Positions 8,411 through 17,290 of a stretch of DNA of 64,000 nucleotides are shown piece after piece. Below the pieces are notes generated by a model. It saw only the letters and a list, made by a program, of their open reading frames with translations, ran no database searches and was not told where the DNA came from. Position numbers and translations under genes: made by a program. Numbering within the stretch: position 1 is the stretch's first letter; each line of letters begins with the position of its first letter. The stretch covers positions 1-64,000 of the forward strand of contig CAWKDW010000016.1 of the NCBI GenBank assembly GCA_963848475.1, in the 5' to 3' direction. Source of the DNA: Solirubrobacter sp963848475. Lineage in GTDB: Bacteria; Actinomycetota; Thermoleophilia; Solirubrobacterales; Solirubrobacteraceae.

Positions 8411-9403
8411 GCGACCGCGGACCGGTAGCCGTCAGGGTCGGTGGGCCCCTCGGTGGCGACCAGGAGGACGCGGTCGAGTGCGACGGCGTCGCGCAGGGCG
8501 GCGCAGTCGGCGTTGGAGCGAAGCGCGTGCAGCGCGGCCAGCGCAGCGGCGCCGCAGTCGCCGATCGCGAGGCCGGCGGCGGCCAGCTCGCGCATCGCGG
8601 CGTGCGCCTCGGCGTCGCTGACCGTGACCGTGCCGCGGATTCCGGGCCGCAGGCTCGGCCAGGCCGCCTCGCTGACCTCGGCGCAATCCAGACCCGCCAT
8701 CGCCGTCCCAGGCGTCGGGACCGGTGTCGGCGTACCGGCGGCCAGCGATGCGGTCAGGCAAGCCGCGACCGAAGGCTCGACGGCGATCACCGCGACCCCG
8801 GCTTGCGCGCCCCAGCGCGCCGCCGCCGCGCCCAGCGAGCCCACGCCGACGGGGACCAGCGCGACGTCAAAACGGCCTTCGAGCTCGGAGAAGAGCGTCG
8901 CGTAGCCGTCGATCACCCAGCGCGCGGGGGCGGACGCACCGACGTCGGCGAGCTCGAAGCAGCCCGGCCGGGCGCCCTCCGCCGCGGCCTTCGCGACGGC
9001 CTGCTCGTAAGTCCCGTCGACCACGATCACCTCGGCGCCCTCGGCCGCGATCGCCTCGGCGGCGCGACGCCGCCGCGCGGGCCGGGAGATACACCCGGCA
9101 CGTCAAACCGCGCAGCGCCGCGACGTGCGCGACGGCCCGGCCGTGATTGCCCGCGCTGGCGGCGACCAGCGTGTGGATCGCCGGCTCAGCGCGCAGCGCC
9201 CGCTCGGTCGCCCACGACGCGCCGAGCACCTTGAACGCCGGCAGCCCGAGACGGTCGGACTCGTCCTTGAGCCAGACCCCGCCGCCGAGGTCGCGCAGCG
9301 GCGTCGGCCGGTAGCCGTCGAGACCGCGGTGGAACGCCAGCGCTTCGGCCGACGGCGCCGGCACCGCGGCCGGGTCGTAGGCGGGGTTCAGCAGCCCGCT
9401 CAC
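8407..9403 (-). CDS. PLP-dependent diaminopropionate ammonia-lyase-like enzyme (apparent frameshift)
   Basis: Read across one frameshift this is a 331-residue fold-type II PLP enzyme. The PLP-lysine motif is PAFKVLGASWA (about residue 60), followed by the Asn/Gly loop SAGNHGRAVA and the phosphate-binding region VPVGVGSLGAAA. The late segment TAMAGLDCAEVSEAAWP fits diaminopropionate ammonia-lyase (DpaL/YgeX) better than threonine dehydratase. The N-terminal half ends in frame at SRR (about position 9065); the rest (EAIAAEGAEVIVV) continues in another frame after one surplus base in a CGCCGCC run. GTG start at 9403 overlaps the deacylase stop. The E. coli ygeX-ygeY pairing supports the call. 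Confidence 0.75.
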
Positions 9404-10504
9404 GCGCAGAACTCCGCGGCGACGGCGACGAGCGTGCGGGCCACGGTCTCGGTGTCGGCGAGGCTGACCCACTCGACGGCCGCGTGCGCGCCCTCCCCTC
9501 CCGGCCCGTACATCACGGTCGGGATGCCGGCCGCCGCGATGAACGCGGCGTCGGCCCAGTACGACGCGCCCGCGACGCGGCGCATCGCCGGCGGCCGAGC
9601 GCACCAGTGAGACGATCTCCGCCGCGGGGTCGATCGAGAACGGCTCGCGCACGAGCAGCGTGCGCTGCGAGCCGTCCGCGCCGCCGATCAGCGACGCGAC
9701 CTCCGCCTCGACGCCCGCGGCGGTCTCCCCCGGCAGCGTCCGCCGCTCCAGCGAGAGGACGCAGCGGGCTGGATAGCTGGAGAGCTCCGCGCCGCCCGCG
9801 ATCAGCGACGCGTGGACCGAGCCGCGGCCCAGCAGCGGATGCGCGTGCTCCGCCAGCGCGCCGTCCAACTCCCCCAGGCGCGTCAGCACCGGCCCGGCGG
9901 CGGCGATCGCGTCGACGCCCAGATGCGGGCGCGAGCCGTGCGCGGCGACGCCGTTGAGCGTGATCTCCGACCACACGAAGCCCTTGTGCGCGACGACGAC
10001 CGACAACTCCGTCGGCTCGGTGACGATCGCGGCGTCGGCGCGCAGGACCGGCAGCACCTCCTGCACGCCGAGGCTCGCGTGCTCCTCGTCGGCGACCGCG
10101 GCGACCACCACGTCGCCGCGCAGGCCCCTCCGCGCCGCCTCACGGCAGGCGAGCAGGCACGCGGCCAGCCCGGCCTTCATGTCGTAGCTGCCGCGCCCGT
10201 ACAGCCGGTCGCCCTCGACCCGCGCGACCAGCGCGTCGACCATCCCGGCGGCGCCGACCGTGTCCAGGTGCCCGCACAGCAGCAGCGTCCGTCCCCCACC
10301 CGAGCCGGCCGCACGTACGATCACGCTCGGGCGCCCAGGGGTGGACTCCAGGACATCCGCGGAGAGCCCTGCGGCCCGTGCCCAGCGCGCGACGAAGCGC
10401 GCGATCTCGGCCTCCCCCGCCCCGCCCGGGACCAGCGACGGGTTGATGGACTCGATCGCGACCAGCCGCGACGTGAGCTCGAGTGCGTCCATCAGTTGGC
10501 GCAT
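9400..10504 (-). CDS. M20-family (ArgE/DapE/YgeY-like) metallo-deacylase (apparent frameshift)
   Basis: A 367-residue M20 peptidase/deacylase once a single surplus base near 9590 is removed. Metal-site motifs are in order: CGHLDTVG (His and Asp), GRGSYDMKAGLAA (bridging Asp), DEEHAS (catalytic Glu and ligand Glu), E of TEPTELSV, and the last His in GGEGAHAAVEW. The lid-domain His appears in AAHGSRPHLGVD. The protein is predicted cytoplasmic and should hydrolyse an N-acyl or amide bond of an amino acid. The downstream lyase overlaps it by 4 bp. The ATG at 10504 lacks a clear ribosome site; the Met four codons later is an alternative start. Confidence 0.82.
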
Positions 10505-10523
10505 GCTGGCATGATGGTGCGGG

Positions 10524-10862
10524 ATGAGCGTTGAGCCCGAACCGGACGCCTTCCGGCCGCCTCGTTTCGATGTCGCGGTCACCGACGACCCAAGCCGCGA
10601 CGGCGTGGTCCTCCACGTCAGCGGCGAGCTCGACCTCGTGACCGAGCCGGACCTCGAGGCCGCGCTGAAGGCGACCGGCGGGCGGCCCGCGCGGATCGAC
10701 CTCACCGAGCTCGCGTTCATGGATTCGACCGGCCTGCGTGCGCTGCTGAGCGCCGCACGCGAGTACCCCGGCCTGCAGATCAGCGGCCCGCTGCAGCCGC
10801 CGGTCCAGCGGCTGCTCGAGCTCACGCAGACGCTGACGATCCTGCCCTACGTCACCGCCTAG
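10524..10862 (+). CDS. STAS-domain anti-sigma factor antagonist
   Basis: A 112-residue STAS protein resembling SpoIIAA/RsbV. After an ~18-residue acidic leader it shows VVLHVSGELDLVTEPDLEAALKA, then IDLTELAFMDSTGLRALLSAAREY. In that block the Ser of 'MDSTG' aligns with the serine that cognate anti-sigma kinases phosphorylate. Unphosphorylated, such proteins bind the anti-sigma factor and free a sigma factor. The start is only 19 bp from the divergent deacylase start, so at least one promoter must lie inside a neighbouring coding region. No kinase or sigma gene is adjacent; the nearest kinase-like domain is at the far right end of the window. Confidence 0.88.
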   Translation: MSVEPEPDAFRPPRFDVAVTDDPSRDGVVLHVSGELDLVTEPDLEAALKATGGRPARIDLTELAFMDSTGLRALLSAAREYPGLQISGPLQPPVQRLLELTQTLTILPYVTA

Positions 10863-10865
10863 TGC

Positions 10866-11691
10866 CTAGTCGGCCTCGCCGAGGTCGGCGACCATCGTCA
10901 CGCGGTCCGCGACGACGAGGTTCACGCCCGCCTGGCGGTACTCCTCGATCGTCTCCGCGTCGAGCCCGTCGTCGGTGATGATCACGTCCAGCGACTGCGC
11001 GGACCGCACCGTCAGCAGCGACGAGCGGGTGAACTTCGTCGAGTCCAGCAGCCCGACCTTGGTCGCCGCGGCGTCCGCCGCCGCGTTGAGCGTGTCGGCC
11101 AGGGCGCTGCGCGAGGTGGTGAGCCCGTGCTCGAGCGTGATCCCGGCCGCCGAGATGAACGCCGTGGCGATGTTCAGCTCGACGAGGAAATCGACGGTCC
11201 AGCGCCCCGTCAGCACGCGCATGTGCTGATTGAGCTCGCCCGGCGGGACGATCACGTGGATCGTGTCCGCGGTCAGCCCGAGGGCGATCGCGGGCGAATT
11301 CGTGACGAGCGTGAGCTCCGTCGGCGGCCGTAGCTCGAGCGCTCGCGCGAGCGCGAGACCGGTCGACGAGGCGTCGACGAAGATCGTCGACCCGTCCTCG
11401 ACCATCTCGCGCGCCCGCAGGGCGATCGAGTCCTTCTCGTACGCGGCCTCGCGGACGCGCGCGCTCCACGCCGTCTCGATCCGCGGCCGCATGTCCGGTA
11501 ACGAGCGTGCCCCACCGCGAACGCGCTCGAGCAAGCCCCTCCCCGGAGAGGAGCTCGAGGTCGCGATGGACGGTCACCGGCGAGACGGCGTGCTCGGTCG
11601 CCAGCTCGGCGAGCGAAGCGCCGCCGTCACGCTGGACACGCTCGAGGATCCGCGCACGCCTGAGGACCGGCGGCAGCGGGGCGTCGATCAT
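10866..11691 (-). CDS. DeoR-family transcriptional regulator (apparent frameshift)
   Basis: A 274-residue DeoR-type repressor after removing one surplus base near 11535. The N-terminal winged helix reads RRARILERVQRDGGASLAELATEHAVSPVTVHRDLELLSGEG; the sugar-phosphate-binding (ISOCOT) domain has the typical VDASSTGLALARAL, TNSPAIALGL and GLLDSTKFTRSSLLTV. Such proteins respond to phosphorylated sugars or polyols. It is the last gene of the ABC importer operon, overlapping the ATPase stop by 4 bp (ATGA), so it very likely regulates that importer, with feedback through a phosphorylated transport substrate. It is convergent with the STAS gene (3-bp gap). Confidence 0.85.
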
Positions 11692-12758
11692 GTTCGTGCG
11701 ATTGCCGACTCCGTGTCGGCGTCGAACAGGTGGACGCGATCGAGATCGACCGAGGCGCGAACCTGCTCGCCGACCTTGAAGCTCGTCGTCGGGGGTGCCT
11801 TGATGACGACCCGGTGCTCGCCGATCTCGATGTCGACCAGGGTGCGGTCGCCCAGCGGCTCGACCGCGTAGACCGTGCCCTCGAGCGTCGCCGACTCCTC
11901 GCGGACGTCGAGCGAGAGGTCCTCGCTGCGCACGCCGAACAGCGCCTGCCGATCACCCGCGACACTGAAGCCCGGGTTCGGGAGCGACCAGCCCGCGCCC
12001 TCGAGCCGGCCGTTGACCGTGCACTTGAGCAGGTTCATTCGCGGGCTGCCCACGAACGACGCGACCCAGCGGTTCGCCGGGCCGTCATAGATCTCCGTCG
12101 GCGTCCCGACCTGCTGGACCGTTCCCTCGCGGAGCACGGCCACCTGGTCCGCCATCGACATCGCCTCGACCTGATCGTTGGTGACGTAGAGGAACGTCCG
12201 GCCCAGCGAACGGTGGATGCGGGTCAGCTCCGTGCGCATCTCGACGCGCAGCTTGAGATCGAGGTTGGTCAGCGGCTCGTCCATCAGGAACGCGCGCGGG
12301 TCGCGCACGAGCGCGCGCCCAAGGGCGACACGCTGCATCTCGCCTCCGGACATCTGCGCCGGCTTGCGCTCGAGCAGCCGCTCGATGTGCAGCAGCTCGG
12401 AGACGCGCTTGACCGACGCGTCGATGTCGGCCTTGGACAGCTTGCGCGCCCGCAGGGGGGACGCGATGTTCTCCGCCGCCGTCTGCTTGGGGTACAGCGC
12501 GTAGCTCTGGAACACCATCGCGAGATCGCGTTCCGCCGGCGTCGCGTTCGTGGCGTCGATCCCCGTCAGGTGAATCGACCCCTTGTCGGGCTTCTGGAGC
12601 CCGGCGATGACGCGCAGGGTCGTCGTCTTGCCGGCGCCCGACGGGCCGAGCAGCACGAAGAACGCGCCGTCGGGAACGTCGAGCTGGAGGTCGTTGAGGG
12701 CATGGACGTCGCCGAAGGACTTCGAGACGTCGCGCACGACGATCGCGGATCCGGTCAT
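11688..12758 (-). CDS. ABC transporter ATPase, MalK/UgpC type, with H-loop Asn
   Basis: A 356-residue carbohydrate-type ABC ATPase with C-terminal TOBE/regulatory domain. Motifs: Walker A GPSGAGKTT, Q-loop MVFQSYALYP, signature MSGGEMQRVALGRALV, Walker B FLMDEP and D-loop LTNLD. The switch (H-loop) histidine is replaced by Asn at about residue 194, in the segment YVTNDQVEAMS. The partner ATPase encoded just upstream keeps VTHDQTEAMA. Histidine loss at this position normally cripples hydrolysis, so the importer may run on an asymmetric heterodimer. It overlaps both neighbours by 4 bp (ATGA). Paired unequal MalK proteins occur in glycerol/polyol importers such as GlpS/GlpT, so a polyol substrate is one possibility. 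Confidence 0.9.
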   Translation of the reverse strand: MTGSAIVVRDVSKSFGDVHALNDLQLDVPDGAFFVLLGPSGAGKTTTLRVIAGLQKPDKGSIHLTGIDATNATPAERDLAMVFQSYALYPKQTAAENIASPLRARKLSKADIDASVKRVSELLHIERLLERKPAQMSGGEMQRVALGRALVRDPRAFLMDEPLTNLDLKLRVEMRTELTRIHRSLGRTFLYVTNDQVEAMSMADQVAVLREGTVQQVGTPTEIYDGPANRWVASFVGSPRMNLLKCTVNGRLEGAGWSLPNPGFSVAGDRQALFGVRSEDLSLDVREESATLEGTVYAVEPLGDRTLVDIEIGEHRVVIKAPPTTSFKVGEQVRASVDLDRVHLFDADTESAIART

Positions 12759-13822
12759 CGGCTCACCACCTGCTCGGTCTTGGGGTCGTACGCCGGCGGT
12801 GCGGCGCCCTCATGGCGCACGGCCACGATCTGGTCTTCATTCAGGCGGTTGGTCGGCGGCATCCGGACGTGCAGCAGCCCGGCCTCGGTATCGACGACGT
12901 AGATCGTCTCGTCGCCCAGCGCCTCACGCGAGACGATGCGCCCGCGCACGGAATCCTCGTCGAGCGCCTCGCTCACCTCGAAGCGCTCGGGCCGCACGCC
13001 GGCGATCACGCGATCGCCGCGCTTGAGGCCCTCCGGAGCGGCGATCTTGAGCCCGCCGGCCGCGGTCAGGTGACCGTTGGTGACCTCGGTCTCGATCAGG
13101 TTCATCGGCGGCGAGCCGATGAACCGCGCGGCGAACAGCGTCGCAGGCCGGTCGTAGACCTCCATCGGGGCACCGACCTGCTCGAGGTTGCCCTTGTTGA
13201 GGATCGCGATCCGGTGGCCGAGTGCCATCGCCTCGGTCTGATCGTGGGTGACGTAGATCATCGTGGTGTTCAGGCCCTGCTGGACGTGCTTGACCTCGGC
13301 ACGCATGTCGGCGCGCAGCTCGGCGTCGAGGTTGGTCAGCGGCTCGTCCATCAGGAACGCCTTCGGTTGGCGCACCATCGCGCGGCCGAGCGCGACCCGC
13401 TGCTGCTCACCGCCCGAGAGCTTGCTGGGCTTGCGGGCCAGGTACGGCTCGAGCTGCAGCATCCGCGCGGCCTCGTTGACACGCTCGACGATCTCCGCCT
13501 CCGGCCGCTTGGCCGCGCGCAGCGGGAACGCCATGTTGTCGCGCACCGACAGATGCGGGTACAGGGCGTAGAACTGGAACACCATCGCGATGTCTCGCTG
13601 CGACGGGCGCAGCCCGCTGACGACCTCGTCGCCGATGATGATCTGGCCGGAGGTCTCCTGCTCCAGGCCCGCGATACAGCGCAGCGTCGTCGTCTTGCCG
13701 CAGCCCGACGGGCCGAGCATGACGAACAGCTCACCGTCACCGATCTCGAGGTTGAGCTCCTCGACCGCGACGGTGCCGTCCGGGAACGCCTTGTGCAGGC
13801 GCTTGACGAGAACTTCGGCCAT
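12755..13822 (-). CDS. ABC transporter ATPase, MalK/UgpC type (canonical)
   Basis: A 355-residue ABC ATPase with all consensus motifs: Walker A GPSGCGKTT, Q-loop MVFQFYALYPHLSV, signature LSGGEQQRVALGRAM, Walker B FLMDEP, D-loop LTNLD and the intact H-loop VTHDQTEAMA. The C-terminal ~120 residues are a TOBE/OB regulatory region (RFIGSPPMNLIE, IAGVRPERFEV) found in sugar importers. The start ATG at 13822 overlaps the permease TAA by 1 bp; its stop overlaps the second ATPase start by 4 bp. The two ATPases differ enough to suggest a stable heterodimer rather than a recent duplication. Confidence 0.92.
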   Translation of the reverse strand: MAEVLVKRLHKAFPDGTVAVEELNLEIGDGELFVMLGPSGCGKTTTLRCIAGLEQETSGQIIIGDEVVSGLRPSQRDIAMVFQFYALYPHLSVRDNMAFPLRAAKRPEAEIVERVNEAARMLQLEPYLARKPSKLSGGEQQRVALGRAMVRQPKAFLMDEPLTNLDAELRADMRAEVKHVQQGLNTTMIYVTHDQTEAMALGHRIAILNKGNLEQVGAPMEVYDRPATLFAARFIGSPPMNLIETEVTNGHLTAAGGLKIAAPEGLKRGDRVIAGVRPERFEVSEALDEDSVRGRIVSREALGDETIYVVDTEAGLLHVRMPPTNRLNEDQIVAVRHEGAAPPAYDPKTEQVVSR

Positions 13823-14727
13823 TAGCGCCGCACCGCCCCGAGCGTCACGCCGGCGACGAGGTACTTGCGCACCAGGAAGGCGAACACGAGCACCGGGATG
13901 GCGAACACCATCGCCGAGGCCGCGACCAACCCCCAGTCGACGGTCGTGCCGCCGATCAGGCCGGCGATCGCCGACGGCGCCGTGCGCGTCTCCGGCGTCG
14001 TGATCAGGAAGATCGAGAACACGAACTCGTTCCAGGAGAAGATCAGGGCGAACACGGCTGTGGCCGCGATCCCCGGGATCAACAGTGGCAGGATGACGCG
14101 CCAGAAGGCCTCGAAGCGCGAGAAGCCGTCCAGCATCGCGGCGTCCTCGTACTCCTCGGGGACCTCGTCGACGAAGCCCTTCATCATCCAGATCGTGAAC
14201 GGCAGGTTGAACGCCGAATACACGAGGATCAGGCCGAACCGCGTATCGAGCAGGTTCAGGTCGCGGAACATCAGGAAGACCGGGATCACGACCACGACCG
14301 GCGGGATGAAGCGCGTGGACAGGATGAAGAACAGCTGGTCCTTCTTGGCCGGGATGTTGAAGCGCGAATAGGCCCAGGCGGCGGGGACGCCGAAGAGCGT
14401 CGCGATGATCGTCGAGGCGCCGGCCACGATGACGGAGTTCTTGAAGCCCGACAGCACGGGGGAATCGGCGCTGAAGACGTCCTTGAAGTGATCGAGCGTC
14501 GGACCGAAGCTGAACACCTTGGCCGGGACCGCATAGACGTCCTTGATGTCCTTGAGCGCCGTCTCGAGCATCCAGACGACGGGGAACAGCATCACGATCG
14601 CGAAGATGGTCAACGCGATGATCTCGACCGCGGCCCCGAACCTGGGCCGCCGGCGGATGGGCGGAGGGACGGTCTCGCCGGCGATCCCCGCGTCGGCAGT
14701 GCCGGCGGATTGGATGTGAGCGGCCAT
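13822..14727 (-). CDS. ABC transporter permease, MalG type
   Basis: A 301-residue inner-membrane permease of the carbohydrate (CUT1) type. About six membrane helices follow a ~30-residue cytoplasmic N-terminus (PPPIRRRPRFG). The EAA-loop that contacts the ATPase is visible as EEYEDAAMLDGFSRFEAFWRVILPLLIPG. The end, KYLVAGVTLGAVRR, is typical of MalG homologues. It abuts the MalF-type gene with no spacer (stop of that gene starts at 14728, this ATG is 14725-14727) and shares one base with the next ATPase gene. Confidence 0.92.
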   Translation of the reverse strand: MAAHIQSAGTADAGIAGETVPPPIRRRPRFGAAVEIIALTIFAIVMLFPVVWMLETALKDIKDVYAVPAKVFSFGPTLDHFKDVFSADSPVLSGFKNSVIVAGASTIIATLFGVPAAWAYSRFNIPAKKDQLFFILSTRFIPPVVVVIPVFLMFRDLNLLDTRFGLILVYSAFNLPFTIWMMKGFVDEVPEEYEDAAMLDGFSRFEAFWRVILPLLIPGIAATAVFALIFSWNEFVFSIFLITTPETRTAPSAIAGLIGGTTVDWGLVAASAMVFAIPVLVFAFLVRKYLVAGVTLGAVRR

Positions 14728-15681
14728 CTATCTCTCCTGAAGACGGTTGAGGTAGCGCAGGTAGAACTGGGCGAGGATCGTGACCACGATCACCATCAGG
14801 ATCCCGAACGCGGACGCGCGCCCGGTGTCGAATCCGAAGAAGGCGACCTTGTAGACCTGGAACGAGAGGGTCTCGGTCGTGCCGCCAGGCCCGCCTCCCG
14901 TGAGGATGTAGACAAGATCGAAGAGCCTGAAGGCTTCGATCGCGCGGAACATGACCGCGATCAGCAGCAGCGGCCAGACGAGCGGGAAGGTGATCCGCCG
15001 GAACTTGAACCACTCCGAGGCGCGATCGATCTCGGCGGCCTCGTAGAGGTATTTCGGCACCGCCGTCAAGCCCGCGAGCGCGATCAGCATGATGAACGGC
15101 GTCCATTGCCAGGTGTCGACGATGACCAGCGACAGCAGCGCCAGGCGCTGGTTGGTCAGCCATTCGAAGCGGCCGAGACCGAGGCTGTCCGAGAACGAGT
15201 TCAGGACGCCGAACTGCACGTCGAGCATGAACTTCCAGAACAGCCCCACGACGACCGGTGACAGCATCATCGGGATCAGGAAGAGGGTGGTGAGGGCCCC
15301 GCGGCCCTTGACCCGGCGCGAGATCAGGAAGGCGATCGTGAAGCCGATCAGCGTCTGCAGGAAGACCGCGCCGAGGACGAAGATGAGGGTCGTGAGCGCA
15401 CGTTTGTGCGTCACGGGCGACGTGAGCACGTCGACGTAGTTGTCGAACCCGACGAAGCTTGCGGGCACATCGCGCGTCACCGAGTAGTCGGTGAAGGACA
15501 GCCACACGAGCCGAACCAGCGGCCAGATCGAGAGGAACAGCAGCAGGGCCAGCGCCGGCGCGATGAACAGGCCGGCCAGCCACCGGTCGGTCAGGAACGC
15601 GAACCGCTTGGCTGCGGGCGGCGCTTCCAACTTCTCGACGGGCGGGGAAGCGGAGGGCGGTGTTTGGAGCGTGTCGGCCAT
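14728..15681 (-). CDS. ABC transporter permease, MalF type
   Basis: A 317-residue permease with six or so membrane helices; the first is FIAPALALLLFLSIWPLVRLVWLSFTDYS. The EAA loop reads YLYEAAEIDRASEWFKFRRITFPLVWP, and a conserved gate region YILTGGGPGGTTETLSFQVYK follows; both are classic CUT1 marks. The gene begins 67 bp after the binding-protein stop, with a strong hairpin in between, and I see no good ribosome binding site before ATG 15681. Expression relative to the binding protein is therefore probably reduced. Confidence 0.92.
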   Translation of the reverse strand: MADTLQTPPSASPPVEKLEAPPAAKRFAFLTDRWLAGLFIAPALALLLFLSIWPLVRLVWLSFTDYSVTRDVPASFVGFDNYVDVLTSPVTHKRALTTLIFVLGAVFLQTLIGFTIAFLISRRVKGRGALTTLFLIPMMLSPVVVGLFWKFMLDVQFGVLNSFSDSLGLGRFEWLTNQRLALLSLVIVDTWQWTPFIMLIALAGLTAVPKYLYEAAEIDRASEWFKFRRITFPLVWPLLLIAVMFRAIEAFRLFDLVYILTGGGPGGTTETLSFQVYKVAFFGFDTGRASAFGILMVIVVTILAQFYLRYLNRLQER

Positions 15682-15702
15682 GTGGATGGAGGGCGAGAGA
15701 GA

Positions 15703-15739
15703 TCAGGGGGCCGGGCTCAGGCTGAGCCCGGCCCCCTGA
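15703..15739 (-). terminator. intra-operon GC-rich hairpin between binding protein and permease genes
   Basis: Two perfectly complementary 18-base arms (15703-15720 and 15722-15739) are separated by one base, giving a stem of about 16 bp once the loop is allowed for. No T tract follows on the minus strand. It starts 10 bp after the binding-protein stop codon. In MalE/MalF-like operons such hairpins stabilise the upstream mRNA and partly stop transcription, so far more binding protein than permease is made. Confidence 0.7.
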
Positions 15740-15748
15740 AGATCACTG

Positions 15749-17134
15749 CTAGTGGCCGCTCTCGTCGAGAATCGACTGCTCTTCGCTGGCCATCTTGTCG
15801 AGCGCCGCGTCGGGCTGCTCGGTACCGCTGATCGCCGCGTTGACTTCGGTCGAGTGGACGTTCAGGAGCTTCGCGTACTCGGGAAGGTTCCAGAAGTCCT
15901 TCAGGCGCGGCACGGATTCCGTGAACACGTGGTTGTACGGCTGCGCCTCGAGGAACTCGGGCGAGGACAGCACGTCGTTACGGGCCGGCACGCCGCCGAG
16001 CTCCGCCCACTTCTTCTGCGCCTCAGGCGTCTGGAACCACTTGATGAAGTTCAGCGCCTCGGCCTGCTTCTCCTCCGGGATGTACTTGGAGACGTGGAGG
16101 CCCATGCCGCCGAGCGGCACCTTGTCCGTGACCTGCTTGGGCAGCGGCGCGAAGCCGAGCTTGGCCTCGATCTCTTCCTTGGTCGTGCCGAGCTTGGAGC
16201 TCTTCGGGTCCAGGAGGCCGCCCATGGCGGCGATCCACTGGAAGCCGACGCAGACCTTGCCCTGGCTGATCGCGGCGTTGACCTCGTCGATGAACCAGTT
16301 GCTCGAGCCCTTAGGCGTGAGCGGCACCATCTGGTTGACGAGCACGTCCATCGCCTTCTTGCCGGCGGGGTCGTTGAGGACGCCCTCGATCTTGCGATCG
16401 TCGGCGTTCCACAGCTGGCCGCCGTAGAGCGCGTTGAGGACGTTGTAGGTCACGGCCGCGGCGTCGCCGGTGCCGGCCTGATGGAACGCGAGGCCGCTCA
16501 TGCCCGGGTTGTCTTCCTGGCACTTCTTGGCCGCCGCGATCATGTCCTCCCACGTGGCGGGAGGCTCATCGCCCATGAGGTCCTTACGCCAGATCATCGA
16601 CCACGTGTCGCCCAGCAGCGGCAGACCGTAGGTCTTGGCGTCGGGGTTGGCCTCACCGGTCTGGTTCTGCGGGTACTGGCCGTACGCCGCGAGGAAGTAC
16701 GGGTCGTAGACCGAGGTGTCGATGTTCTCCTTCACGAAGTCCGTGAGGTCGAGGATGCTGCCGTTGGTGACCGCTTCACCGATGTTCTGGGAATCCAGGA
16801 TCGGCAGGTCGAAGTTCGTCTTCTTCGCGGCGAACTGGGTGAAGATCGCGTCGTGCCACTGCGGGTTGGGCACGGTGTTGACCTTGACCGTCACGTTCGG
16901 ACGCGTCTTCGTGTACTCCTTGCCAAGCTCCTCGAGCGCGGCCGCGGGCGGCCACTCGAACCAAAGGAACGTGAGGTCCATCGGTTCGTCGCTGAGTTTC
17001 GCCGTCGTGGTTGCTGGCGCCTTCGTGGCGCCGCTACCCGAGTCGGACTTGTTGTCACTACCGCCGCAAGCGGCAACGGTGAACGCTGCCGCAGCCGCGG
17101 CGATCGCTGCCGAGACCTGAAGTCTCCCCTTCAT
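15749..17134 (-). CDS. ABC importer extracellular solute-binding lipoprotein
   Basis: A 461-residue periplasmic-type binding protein, family 1. The N-terminus is a lipoprotein signal: basic MKGR, an Ala-rich hydrophobic core, then the lipobox AAC at about residue 23, followed by a flexible Gly/Ser/Thr linker. The mature part has the usual two-lobe pattern, with TFLWFEWPPAAALEELGKEY at the start, GDTWSMIWRKDLM in the first lobe and EALNFIKWFQTPEAQKKWAELGGVPARNDV near the end, typical of sugar-binding proteins. I chose ATG 17134 because GGAGGAGG lies 5-6 bases upstream and the signal peptide begins there. It is the first gene of the importer operon; the ligand is unknown. Confidence 0.93.
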   Translation of the reverse strand: MKGRLQVSAAIAAAAAAFTVAACGGSDNKSDSGSGATKAPATTTAKLSDEPMDLTFLWFEWPPAAALEELGKEYTKTRPNVTVKVNTVPNPQWHDAIFTQFAAKKTNFDLPILDSQNIGEAVTNGSILDLTDFVKENIDTSVYDPYFLAAYGQYPQNQTGEANPDAKTYGLPLLGDTWSMIWRKDLMGDEPPATWEDMIAAAKKCQEDNPGMSGLAFHQAGTGDAAAVTYNVLNALYGGQLWNADDRKIEGVLNDPAGKKAMDVLVNQMVPLTPKGSSNWFIDEVNAAISQGKVCVGFQWIAAMGGLLDPKSSKLGTTKEEIEAKLGFAPLPKQVTDKVPLGGMGLHVSKYIPEEKQAEALNFIKWFQTPEAQKKWAELGGVPARNDVLSSPEFLEAQPYNHVFTESVPRLKDFWNLPEYAKLLNVHSTEVNAAISGTEQPDAALDKMASEEQSILDESGH

Positions 17135-17185
17135 TGCTCCTCCTCCAAGAGGTTTGGTCCTACTCCTGTTGACCAGCCGCACTGC

Positions 17186-17260
17186 GAACCTTGCACGAGG
17201 CTTGCAAAAACCTACGCCCTCTTTGCATCTCTTGTCAACTCCTTTGCCACTTTCTTGCAT
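17186..17260. promoter_or_regulatory. cluster of TTGCA/TTTGCA elements in the divergent ABC-operon control region
   Basis: The 156 bp between the binding-protein start (17134) and the ALDH-like start (17291) is locally AT-richer than its surroundings. It contains repeated TTGCA pentamers at 17191, 17202, 17224 and 17255. The 12-mer GAACCTTGCACG (17186-17197) occurs again at 21912-21923, upstream of the GSDH/ThuA gene, and CTTGCAAG occurs upstream of the DJ-1 gene near 17958. These could be operator half-sites for the operon's DeoR protein or another local repressor. This is inference from repetition only. Confidence 0.35.
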
Positions 17261-17290
17261 TGGCTATCACCGTCGCGCTACCCTCGGGGC

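Noticed and set aside
12755..15583. A single 942-codon frame that would fuse a basic protein to the second ABC ATPase
   Set aside because: The upstream part is out-of-frame permease DNA; the ATPase homology begins exactly at ATG 13822, which overlaps the permease stop.
15752..17290. Plus-strand extension of the truncated aldehyde dehydrogenase back to 15752
   Set aside because: That stretch is antisense to the binding protein; dehydrogenase similarity starts just after ATG 17291.
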